This document shows positions 1-7,415 of a DNA stretch of 22,677 bases, piece after piece. Source of the DNA: a virus. A program made the translations under genes and the position numbers. Location: positions 1 through 22,677 of IMG/VR virus record IMGVR_UViG_3300030450_000888; one strand, 5' to 3'. The notes under the pieces were generated by a model. The model was not told the DNA's origin. It ran no database searches and saw only the letters and a list, made by a program, of their open reading frames with translations. The first letter of the stretch is position 1; every line of letters starts with the position of its first letter.

Positions 1-191
1 GAGTTACCAGATTTCTTAACCATAGGTATATCTACATAGTTCATGGTAATGATAAATCCAGACCATACTACTACACCTAATCTTACAAAAGTGCCTAGTA
101 TTTCTATTTGATGTTCTTTATCTTCTACAACATCTTTTAACTTTTTTGTGAAGCTCCTTGGTTGTCCTTTGATGACTTTTTCTTCTTCCAT
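1..191 (-). CDS. Small membrane protein, C-terminus cut by window edge
   Basis: The reading frame opens with ATG at 191 and stays open to base 1, so the C-terminus lies outside the window. The visible 63 residues begin MEEEKVIKGQPRSFTKKLKD, then a charged stretch, then one hydrophobic segment (about residues 35-51, containing LGVVVWSGFIITM). That layout, charged amphipathic start followed by a membrane helix, fits a small phage membrane protein. I recognise the sequence style as one shared among cyanophages, but its function is not established; a holin-type role is possible and is only an inference. The start lies inside the 3' end of the 132-aa gene, overlapping it by 55 nt in another frame, and no clear Shine-Dalgarno precedes it. 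The next ATG downstream would fall after the membrane segment, which favours the early start. Confidence 0.6.
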   Translation of the reverse strand, partial: MEEEKVIKGQPRSFTKKLKDVVEDKEHQIEILGTFVRLGVVVWSGFIITMNYVDIPMVKKSGN

Positions 192-535
192 TTATCAACT
201 TTACCTTGTATAAACTTTTGTAGTTTTTTCTTTATGGTGTCAAAAAACGGTTGAGCAAACGTAGTTACAGCTACGGCAGATACCGCTGCATAGCTTGCAG
301 CCACTACTACCTCTGTGGTAGGTAGTGGTACATCTATGTTTATCATTGGTATGTTTATGCTCGGTGCTGGTTGTTCCGTAGTTTCTGTAGCCTCTGGTTC
401 TGTACCCTCTGGCTCTCTAAGATCGCTAGGAGGCACTACCAAAGGCACATAACTAGGAACGTCAGCAGTGGGTAACGGTATAGATATTGTTTCAAATTTT
501 TGTGCAGGTGGTAACTTTATGGTTGGTATTTCCAC
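137..535 (-). CDS. Conserved cyanophage protein, Pro-rich with a hydrophobic segment and basic tail
   Basis: A 132-aa protein with a GTG start. The start is forced by context: the upstream gene's TAG overlaps it as TAGTG at 537-533, and no in-frame ATG gives a similar full-length product. Residues 1-75 are rich in Pro, Thr and Glu with repeated short hydrophobic-Pro units (for example IPLPTADVP and IDVPLPTTEV). Residues about 76-95 form a hydrophobic stretch (VVVAASYAAVSAVAVTTF). The C-terminus is very lysine-rich (DKWKKKKSS). I see no catalytic motif. Placement right after the tail fibres and before a membrane protein suggests a virion-associated or lysis-region accessory, but this is inference. 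Proteins of this style occur in several cyanophage groups, function unknown. Confidence 0.75.
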   Translation of the reverse strand: MEIPTIKLPPAQKFETISIPLPTADVPSYVPLVVPPSDLREPEGTEPEATETTEQPAPSINIPMINIDVPLPTTEVVVAASYAAVSAVAVTTFAQPFFDTIKKKLQKFIQGKVDKWKKKKSSKDNQGASQKS

Positions 536-816
536 TAACTTTTATCTGCAATAAGTTTTGCTTTCCACTCATCTTTTATGTTTTGAGTCCAAACTGCATT
601 ACATACACCTTGTACTTCTGCTGGTTCTGCTGAAATATCAGTACTAACTAAATTATTGTTACCATCTAATGTACCAGCTTGCAGTACATATCTTTCAAAA
701 GATCTTGCAATTTCTTTGCCATCTTTTTTAATAACTGTTGCTTTGCGGACTTGTACAGCTTTGTATTGACCGACAACTTCTATCTTGTCGTATTCAATTG
801 ATTCGCTTAATGCCAT
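535..816 (-). CDS. Conserved cyanophage hypothetical protein (93 aa)
   Basis: A 93-aa soluble protein, mixed alpha/beta by eye, with no signal peptide or membrane segment. It starts MALSESIEYDKIEVVGQYKA and has a single tryptophan-containing C-terminal helix region (VWTQNIKDEWKAKLIADK). GGAG at 826-823 upstream of the ATG is a plausible, slightly distant ribosome binding site (about 10 nt). Its TAG stop overlaps the GTG of the next gene by one base, so the two are probably translationally coupled. I recognise the family only as a small protein frequently found near tail-fibre genes of marine cyanophages; no function is known to me and none can be read from motifs. Confidence 0.8.
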   Translation of the reverse strand: MALSESIEYDKIEVVGQYKAVQVRKATVIKKDGKEIARSFERYVLQAGTLDGNNNLVSTDISAEPAEVQGVCNAVWTQNIKDEWKAKLIADKS

Positions 817-872
817 TAGGATTAATCTCCGATTAAAACAGGTTTAGGCTTAGTTTATAGACGTAGCTCGGT

Positions 873-3335
873 CTATGCTGCTCTATAAGTGTAAGTAAAG
901 GTTAGATAAGTACCAGCTTTAATAATGCTATTATTTGCACCTATCCAAGCTGAATTATCTCTAGTAACTACAAAATAAGCGTAGGCTGTACCACCGCCAA
1001 CTTCTAAAAACATTCCCATATGACTACCAGTTCCAGCAGTAGAATCAAAATCAGCACCATGAGTAGCTACAGCAGCCATTGATGCGTTACTTGTATTAGT
1101 ATTACTTTCAGCAGTAAAAGGTAATGTTATTCTTAATCCTCCACTGTAAGAAACAGTCTGCATCCTTAGTCTTCCACTAATATTAACTAAATTTCCAATT
1201 TTTGTATAATTTAATGTATTTTCACCAGAATATACAGACACATCTGTTTGACCGCTATCGCCCGTAGGAGTAGGCTGGTATTGTCCTTCTTCATAATCGT
1301 CAAGTGCGTTGGCTGCTGCGGTGTCTCCGTTAAAGGTTATTCCTCCACCACTTAGTATTCTTAATTTTTCGCCATTAGTAAAGAATCTAATAACGTCATT
1401 ATTAGTACTTTCTATACCAGCACTACCATCACTAAAGCTAGATAATTTAAATCCGTCTGTGCCTGATTTTAGTTCTAGTTGAACATCTTTATTACCATGT
1501 CCACCAACAATGTATCTGTTTGCTTCTGCTCTTAAAGAAACTACCGAAGTGTCACCATAACTTTCTTTTGAAGTTACACTTTCATATCTATTATCACTTA
1601 ATTGTGTGTTAGTTGCAACATCAAACACTGATATTCCAGTAGTAAAATCATGAAATACATTATTAGCAATAAGGTTTGAATCTCCATGTTGTACTCTAAC
1701 ACCTCTTTCTGTTTGAGTACCAGATGTATTATTAACTCTTTCTCCATGAAATACATTATCTGTAATGCTATTAAAATCATTATCAGCATTAGCTAATAAC
1801 TCAACACCTATATAATCTTCACAAGCAGTGGGGTTTTCAGTATCAGCATAAAATAAATTATTACTAATAATAGATTGTTCTGATTTACTAATTCTTACTC
1901 CAAATTGTCTAGTATTAAAATGAGAACCAATAACAGAAAGATATGGTTCCATAGATGGGGTAGCATGGTCTACACCAATTTTTGTATTAATAACTAAAGC
2001 ACTACTTATCTGTACTCCTTCACAAGTACCTCCAATAGTAAATGCTGCACCAGTACTAGCACCTATATCATTTGCTTGACATCTTTCAGCTTTTACATCA
2101 AGACATTGACCTGCAAATATAAAACCGCTTTGTGTTGTGCCATACACACCATTATGGATACATTCAACAATATTACTATTTCTACAATTATTAAATTTAA
2201 AACCTTGTGTCCAAGCACCAGATCCAGTGGGTGCAGCTACAATATTTTCTAATGAAACTCCAGGTCTTATACTTCCAGACGATACACTAAAGTTTGCATC
2301 CACAGGCGAACCTGACATAGTTGCAGACGCTTGAAACTGTAACTTTTCTAGTACTAATGAATGAGTATCATCCGAAGATGACCAATACAAACCATCAGTA
2401 CCACCCGTAAATTTAAGTATAGATAACCTTTCTCCGTCACCAAACATAGTGACATTTTTATCACCAATAGTTATGGTTGAATTTAAAACATAAGTACCAG
2501 CTGGAACGTATACAGCTTTTTCAGTAGCTAAAGCATTATTAAAAGCTGTTGCATCGTTTGTAGAACCATCACCTGTTGCACCAAAATCTTTTACTGAAAC
2601 AAAATCTTCTAATTTAGAGTCAATAGTTCTAGCTGTTGCTCCTGTATCAGATTGTGTATATGATAATTTTGTTGCAGCTATTGCTGCTGTTGAGGTAATA
2701 TGACTGTTATCTATTTCTGCTGCTATCTTTGCACCTGTAACAGCATCATTTGCAATCTTAGCTGTAGTTATAGCATTACTTGCTATCTTATCACTTGTTA
2801 CTGCATCATTTGCAATTTTAGCTGTAGTAACGGCACTACCCATAATTGTGCCAGTAGTAATAGCGTTGCTTGCTATTTTTGCTGTTGTTACATTTAAGTC
2901 TGCAATCTTTGCAGTTGTGACTGCGTCATCTGCAATCTTAGCTGTAGTTACACCATCGTCTGCTAACGCACCAGTAACATATATTGTACCTTTCATGTTA
3001 GCATGAGAAGCACACTGGTAGTACAGAACATCAGGAGCATCATGCTGTACTTCAACTATAACAGTTCCTGTTGTGTTGTTATTGGTAACACCTGTATTAT
3101 ATAATGTACCGCTAGTGCCATTATCTGCACTTTGTATTCTTATAGCATGAGCACCTGTGGTGTTCTCAAACCTATATGTTTTACCTCTTGTTAGGTAAAG
3201 TGTGGGGTCATTAACAGTTCCGTTAAGACCCTCTCCTTGAAAGGTGTAGTGATTTGTACCACTAGCACCTATTGTAAAGACATGATCCAGAGCTATTTCA
3301 TCTAGACCAGCCTTATTTATTTGTGTTAATGACAT
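873..3335 (-). CDS. Second tail adhesin: cupredoxin, 10-aa repeats, pectate-lyase-like beta-helix
   Basis: An 820-aa modular structural protein. Residues 18-120 look like a cupredoxin: a beta-rich segment with NPT-like and RGKTYRFEN strands, then His63 (GAHAIRI) and the loop YYQCASHANMKG giving Cys108, His111 and Met114, a complete type-1 copper ligand set in the C-x2-H-x2-M spacing of amicyanin. Residues 122-225 are 10-residue repeats of the form DDAVTTAKIA. Residues about 244-290 (SVKDFGATGDGSTNDATAF) match the opening of pectate-lyase-superfamily beta-helices, the usual fold of phage glycan-binding or depolymerising adhesins; the helix continues to about residue 640. The C-terminus (ALDDYEEGQYQPT and onward) is a domain often found at the end of cyanophage fibre proteins. 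It begins 3 nt after the first fibre gene. Enzymatic activity on host polysaccharide is possible but no catalytic residues can be assigned. Confidence 0.85.
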   Translation of the reverse strand: MSLTQINKAGLDEIALDHVFTIGASGTNHYTFQGEGLNGTVNDPTLYLTRGKTYRFENTTGAHAIRIQSADNGTSGTLYNTGVTNNNTTGTVIVEVQHDAPDVLYYQCASHANMKGTIYVTGALADDGVTTAKIADDAVTTAKIADLNVTTAKIASNAITTGTIMGSAVTTAKIANDAVTSDKIASNAITTAKIANDAVTGAKIAAEIDNSHITSTAAIAATKLSYTQSDTGATARTIDSKLEDFVSVKDFGATGDGSTNDATAFNNALATEKAVYVPAGTYVLNSTITIGDKNVTMFGDGERLSILKFTGGTDGLYWSSSDDTHSLVLEKLQFQASATMSGSPVDANFSVSSGSIRPGVSLENIVAAPTGSGAWTQGFKFNNCRNSNIVECIHNGVYGTTQSGFIFAGQCLDVKAERCQANDIGASTGAAFTIGGTCEGVQISSALVINTKIGVDHATPSMEPYLSVIGSHFNTRQFGVRISKSEQSIISNNLFYADTENPTACEDYIGVELLANADNDFNSITDNVFHGERVNNTSGTQTERGVRVQHGDSNLIANNVFHDFTTGISVFDVATNTQLSDNRYESVTSKESYGDTSVVSLRAEANRYIVGGHGNKDVQLELKSGTDGFKLSSFSDGSAGIESTNNDVIRFFTNGEKLRILSGGGITFNGDTAAANALDDYEEGQYQPTPTGDSGQTDVSVYSGENTLNYTKIGNLVNISGRLRMQTVSYSGGLRITLPFTAESNTNTSNASMAAVATHGADFDSTAGTGSHMGMFLEVGGGTAYAYFVVTRDNSAWIGANNSIIKAGTYLTFTYTYRAA
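2661..2972 (-). repeat. 10-residue (30-bp) repeat array in second adhesin
   Basis: About ten tandem units of the consensus D-x-A-V-T-T-A-K-I-A link the cupredoxin domain to the beta-helix. At DNA level the array shows recurring gctgtagt-aacagc-type words every 30 bp on the plus strand. The same unit recurs in the first fibre gene. Confidence 0.85.
2976..3284 (-). other. Cupredoxin-like domain with complete type-1 Cu ligands
   Basis: This stretch encodes residues about 18-120 of the second adhesin. His63, Cys108, His111 and Met114 are in the order and near-spacing expected of a mononuclear blue-copper site. No signal peptide precedes it, as expected for a virion protein assembled in the cytoplasm. 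Confidence 0.7.
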
Positions 3336-3338
3336 AAA

Positions 3339-6300
3339 TTATGCTGCCTCTAATTTTGCTATTCTGGTTTCTAATGTCTCTACTTTTGCTGACAATTCTT
3401 GAACTGCCTTTACAAGCATTGGTATTACCAATTTTTCATTGACTCTAATAGTATCTTCTATTACTTTTCCATTAACCTCTACAGTTCCATCTGCACCAAA
3501 TTGTTGTACTAAATTAGGATCTACAGTTTTTACTTCTTGTGCAATAAAACCATATAAAGTATCTTTTTCTTCGTCACAAAATCCTTCTATCCAATTAAAT
3601 GAAACAGGTCTTAAAGCATTTATAGATGTTAAACCTTTATCTAGAGTAGCAATATTTTTCTTAAGCCTTCTATCAGAAACATTATAAATATTAGAACCTG
3701 AAGGAGCACCAATATTTCCTCCAGCACTAATCTTCATTCGTAACTGGTCAGAAGTTTCAAAATTCATAGGTATTGCTGAAGGTGTCGCAATTCTTACGTT
3801 GTCACCAGCATCATATTTCAACATGAATGTTCTGACTACACCTGTAGAAGTCTTACCAAGCATAGTAAGTGCACATTCTCCTTGATTAGCAATATTTTCT
3901 ATTTTTATGTCAGCAAAACCGTTCTGTCTTACATGAAGATTATGTTGAGGGTTAGTTGCTGAATCACCTATACCTATATCACCGTTTGCGGCTATACGCA
4001 TACGTTCAAGAAGATTACCACTAGTATCTTTATTGAAGATTTGAAATACTCCACCACCACTAGATTCTGATACTTGTATTTGCCCTGCTTGGCTAACACT
4101 ATTTGATTTAAATAAAAGCTGTGCGTTAGCACCAGTTCTACTTACAGCTACACTTGAGTTATTATCTTCTACCTCAAAAATATGGTCTGGTGATGTTGTT
4201 CCAATACCAAGCCGTCCAGTTGCAGTTAGACGCATACGTTCTGCAACTGTAGAGCCAGTATGGAAAGTAATTGGATTACTATTGTCACATCTTAGTGATA
4301 ATTTGTTACTTGAATATAAAAGTGTTCCTGGGCCAGTTACAGAGCCATTACTATATGAACTACCAAGTCTTACAAGTTGAGCATTAGAAGATCCCGAAGT
4401 AAGTCTAATACCTTCACTACCACTACCTAAATTAGCTTCAGTATCTACATCTAAGTTTAATAAAGTTGCTGGACTTGATGTACCTATACCAATTTTGCCG
4501 TCTGAAACTATACGCATAGCTTCATTACCACCCACATCAATCATCATACGGTCAACATCATGGCCGTATGTTATCCTTCCTCTACCGCCAGCAGCAGTAT
4601 CAGCAAAATCTATTGCGTTAAAACCATCTGTAGCAGCAATAAGTGTTACACCTGCTCCTCCACCTGACGCTGTATTGGAAATAACTACATCATCATAATA
4701 AGAACTAGCAGAACCAATACTTGTACCGCCAATAAGCAACCTTCCAGACGAATCAAAAATTAAATTTGACTCACTATTTAAAGTATCAGTAGTTCCAGTA
4801 CCAGTGATAACTCTGTTGTCTCCTTGGTTGTTTATTGTTATACCAGAAGGTATAGATTCAAATGTAGGGTCTGCTCCATTGTTTGCACGTAAAAACTTAC
4901 CATCATTTGATGATGTGCCATGTTCTAGTTTTGCTAAGGTTACTGCTTGATCTGCGATTCTAGGTTCAGTAACTGCATTGTTTGCTATCTTAGTTGAAGT
5001 AACTGCACTGTCATTTAACTTAGTTGTAATTACACTAGCTGCACCTAATTTATCCTCTGTAATTGCACTATTTCCAATCTTAGCTGTAGTTACTGCACTG
5101 TCTGCTATTTTAGCTGTAGTTACGTTAGCGTCTATAAGTCTATCTGTATTTATAGAATTATCAGCTAATTTGTCTAGAGTAACTTGTCCAGCAGCTATTT
5201 TAGCTGTTGTAATTGAACCATCTGCCAACTTTGCATTTGTTACGTTCGCATCTACAATCTTAGCAGTTGTAACTGATCCGTTCTGTAGTATGGCTGTTGT
5301 AACTGTGTTGTTACTTGGTGTACCTATTCCGACTGTTGACCCAATGACAGTAACGAAAATACTAGCACCGTTAGCAGGGGCAGACCCAAAGATAATGTCG
5401 TTGCCAACAAGAACGAATCCCTCGCTTGGCTGGCTTGATCCAGCGTTAGGTTTTTGAATGACTCCATCGACACTAACAATAAGTTGCTGTGCATTAGTTG
5501 GTGCATTTGATATGGTAAATCTATAAGCTGTTCCATTTGGTGTTGCACTTCCTCCACCTGTATTAGATGAGCTAGATAGTGTAGATATAAAGAAGTTACC
5601 AATAGCTGTAGCTTCTTCCCAAGCAGAATTTTGACCAGAGTAAACCATAAGTTTACTATTACTTGTGTCGTACCATAAGTCACCGCTATCTAAAGAAGAT
5701 GTAGGTGCAGAAGATGACACTCTGTATCTGTTTGAAAATGAGTTAACTGTTGCACTGATAGCTGCAATATCCGCAGCACTAGCTAGTTGTTTGTGAAATG
5801 TGTATGTATGTAATGTTGTTGTAGTCTGTACCTGTAGTCCACTGCTTGCAGCTAGACTTGTATTACGTAGTGTTGTTGGGAAACCAGTTATAGTTACAGT
5901 GTTACCTGTACCAGCACCGTTAGATATAGTTGCTACACCAGAGTTATTAATACTAATTGCACTACCACTACTTACCTGAGATATTGACACAACAGTACCA
6001 GCACCGTTGCTTGGATCTGGGTTTGTAGCAGGAAAACTTGTCTCATCAGCAATAGCTACAAAACCACCAAGAGCGTTAGTTACTGCAAGTATTTGATCGT
6101 TTACAGCTTTTGATGTAGGTATACGAGCATCGCTAGAGGTTAAACTTGTTTCTAGTGTAATACCATCAAGCTGGTTTAGCTCTGCTGTAGTAGCTGTAAG
6201 AGCTGTAGAGCTTGCTAGGTTTGACGCAGTTGTTGACTGCATACCAGCTAGTGTTGTAAGCTCAGAGTCAGCTATCTTGTCAGTTGTAACAGCGTTGCTT

Positions 6301-7403
6301 GCTATTCTAGCTGTAGTTATTGCTGAATCTGCAATTTTGTCTGTAGTAACTTGTCCAGCAAAAATATGGGCTGTTCTTATAGCATTGTCACCTATTTTGC
6401 TGTTATCAATAGCGTCATCTGCTATCTTAGCTGTAGTAACTGCACTATCCTGTATTAAAGCTGTTGATATTGTGTCATCACCTATTTTTGCAGTAGTTAC
6501 AGCATCATTTGCGATTTTAGAATTAGTAACAGAAGATCCAGCTAGTTTATCTGCCGTAATATTTCCGTTAAGTATTTTAGCTGTAGTAACTGCGTTATCT
6601 GCAAGTTTTGCTGTAGTAACTGCTGAATCATTTAATTTAGCTGTAGTAATAGAATTATTTGCAAACTTTGCTCCTGTAACTGCATTGTCTGCTATTCTAG
6701 CTGTAGTAACTGCATCATCTGCAATTTTACCTGTGGTAACTTGACCATCAAAAATATGATTTGTTCTTATAGCATTGTCACCTATTGCAGCTTCTTGAAT
6801 CGCATCATCTGCTATTTTTGCTGAAGTAATAGCATCATCAGCTATGTCTGCTGTAGCAATACTACCATCTATAATTTTAGCACTGTTTACAAATGGTTGT
6901 GCTACACCGCTAATACTAGGTTGTATGCCACCAAATATAGATCCTTCTAAATCTAGTGCTTTGTTCCTAGCATCTTGTGCTGTAAAGTTAGATTCAGTAG
7001 ATGAGTTGTTTAAATCTGTAGCTCTTATTGTACTACCACTAGCAAAGCTAGTATATGCACTGTCTGCATCTCTTGTTCTACGCTCACAAAATACTACTGC
7101 ACCTTGCGGTAGTGCAGAGTTAAATGTAATTGTATTGTTATCGCTGGATAGTGTGTAGTTGTATAAAGTTGTACCTGCTGAAACTGCAGGGAAGTATAAT
7201 CCATCTGTGTTGTTCACCTGTGGGTGACTAGACTGTGCAGTACTACCAGTAGACTGGCGTAGCTGTAGCACTCTAGTACCACCCGACAATGTGACATAAA
7301 CATCTAGATCATCTTGGTTATTTAGTTGTATACTGACAGGACTAAATACAGTTGTAGTTGCATTAGTCGTGGCAGGAAATTGTTTTTTAGTTGTAACTGC
7401 CAT
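3339..7403 (-). CDS. gp17: T7 gp17-like tail fibre with C-terminal S74 auto-chaperone
   Basis: A 1354-aa fibre. Residues 1-155 resemble the N-terminal tail-attachment domain of T7 gp17 (FCERRTRDADSAYTSFASGS and TDLNNSSTESNFTAQDARNK are typical). Residues about 175-385 and 695-830 are two arrays of a 10-residue repeat (xDAVTTAKIA). Between and after them are beta-rich segments of the kind found in marine phage fibres, including repeated GIGTSSP- and MRI-type units from about 950 onward. The last 112 residues are a peptidase S74 intramolecular chaperone: Ser1243 followed five residues later by Lys1248 (SDRRLKKNI) is the self-cleavage dyad, GFIAQEV is the conserved core, and a C-terminal coiled coil follows. 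The fibre should trimerise, then shed this domain. T7 gp17 is 553 aa, so this is much longer. It starts 12 nt after gp16 with no clear Shine-Dalgarno; the start ATG sits in the inverted repeat CATTGATTATCAATG. Confidence 0.92.
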   Translation of the reverse strand: MAVTTKKQFPATTNATTTVFSPVSIQLNNQDDLDVYVTLSGGTRVLQLRQSTGSTAQSSHPQVNNTDGLYFPAVSAGTTLYNYTLSSDNNTITFNSALPQGAVVFCERRTRDADSAYTSFASGSTIRATDLNNSSTESNFTAQDARNKALDLEGSIFGGIQPSISGVAQPFVNSAKIIDGSIATADIADDAITSAKIADDAIQEAAIGDNAIRTNHIFDGQVTTGKIADDAVTTARIADNAVTGAKFANNSITTAKLNDSAVTTAKLADNAVTTAKILNGNITADKLAGSSVTNSKIANDAVTTAKIGDDTISTALIQDSAVTTAKIADDAIDNSKIGDNAIRTAHIFAGQVTTDKIADSAITTARIASNAVTTDKIADSELTTLAGMQSTTASNLASSTALTATTAELNQLDGITLETSLTSSDARIPTSKAVNDQILAVTNALGGFVAIADETSFPATNPDPSNGAGTVVSISQVSSGSAISINNSGVATISNGAGTGNTVTITGFPTTLRNTSLAASSGLQVQTTTTLHTYTFHKQLASAADIAAISATVNSFSNRYRVSSSAPTSSLDSGDLWYDTSNSKLMVYSGQNSAWEEATAIGNFFISTLSSSSNTGGGSATPNGTAYRFTISNAPTNAQQLIVSVDGVIQKPNAGSSQPSEGFVLVGNDIIFGSAPANGASIFVTVIGSTVGIGTPSNNTVTTAILQNGSVTTAKIVDANVTNAKLADGSITTAKIAAGQVTLDKLADNSINTDRLIDANVTTAKIADSAVTTAKIGNSAITEDKLGAASVITTKLNDSAVTSTKIANNAVTEPRIADQAVTLAKLEHGTSSNDGKFLRANNGADPTFESIPSGITINNQGDNRVITGTGTTDTLNSESNLIFDSSGRLLIGGTSIGSASSYYDDVVISNTASGGGAGVTLIAATDGFNAIDFADTAAGGRGRITYGHDVDRMMIDVGGNEAMRIVSDGKIGIGTSSPATLLNLDVDTEANLGSGSEGIRLTSGSSNAQLVRLGSSYSNGSVTGPGTLLYSSNKLSLRCDNSNPITFHTGSTVAERMRLTATGRLGIGTTSPDHIFEVEDNNSSVAVSRTGANAQLLFKSNSVSQAGQIQVSESSGGGVFQIFNKDTSGNLLERMRIAANGDIGIGDSATNPQHNLHVRQNGFADIKIENIANQGECALTMLGKTSTGVVRTFMLKYDAGDNVRIATPSAIPMNFETSDQLRMKISAGGNIGAPSGSNIYNVSDRRLKKNIATLDKGLTSINALRPVSFNWIEGFCDEEKDTLYGFIAQEVKTVDPNLVQQFGADGTVEVNGKVIEDTIRVNEKLVIPMLVKAVQELSAKVETLETRIAKLEAA
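3342..3677 (-). other. Peptidase S74 / intramolecular chaperone domain
   Basis: This stretch encodes residues 1243-1354 of the first fibre. The Ser1243/Lys1248 pair is at the same i, i+5 spacing as in the endosialidase family, and a heptad-like tail (VKAVQELSAKVETLETRI) ends the protein. Cleavage just before Ser1243 is predicted. Confidence 0.85.
4914..5333 (-). repeat. Second 10-residue repeat array in gp17-like fibre
   Basis: About 13 degenerate 30-bp units encoding variants of VTTAKIADxA, residues about 691-830. They cause long open frames on the opposite strand that are not genes. Confidence 0.8.
6234..6893 (-). repeat. First 10-residue repeat array in gp17-like fibre
   Basis: About 21 units of the 30-bp repeat, residues about 171-390. 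A higher-order duplication is embedded: residues 207-246 and 337-376 are near copies beginning IGDNAIRT and containing HIF-x-GQVTT, 390 bp apart. Confidence 0.85.
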
Positions 7404-7415
7404 TGATAATCAATG

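Noticed and set aside
857-876. 6-bp hairpin ATAGAC/GTCTAT overlapping the stop of the second adhesin
   Set aside because: It has no U-tract and a weak stem; possibly chance. Nothing else of note is seen in the short gap before the 93-aa gene.
4978-5457. 159-aa open frame on the plus strand within the fibre gene
   Set aside because: It is the antisense of a 30-bp repeat array and its periodic ILAVVTA-type sequence mirrors the repeats; there is no ribosome binding site and every neighbouring gene is on the minus strand.
6277-6744. 155-aa open frame on the plus strand
   Set aside because: Same cause: a shadow of the first repeat array in the gp17-like fibre.
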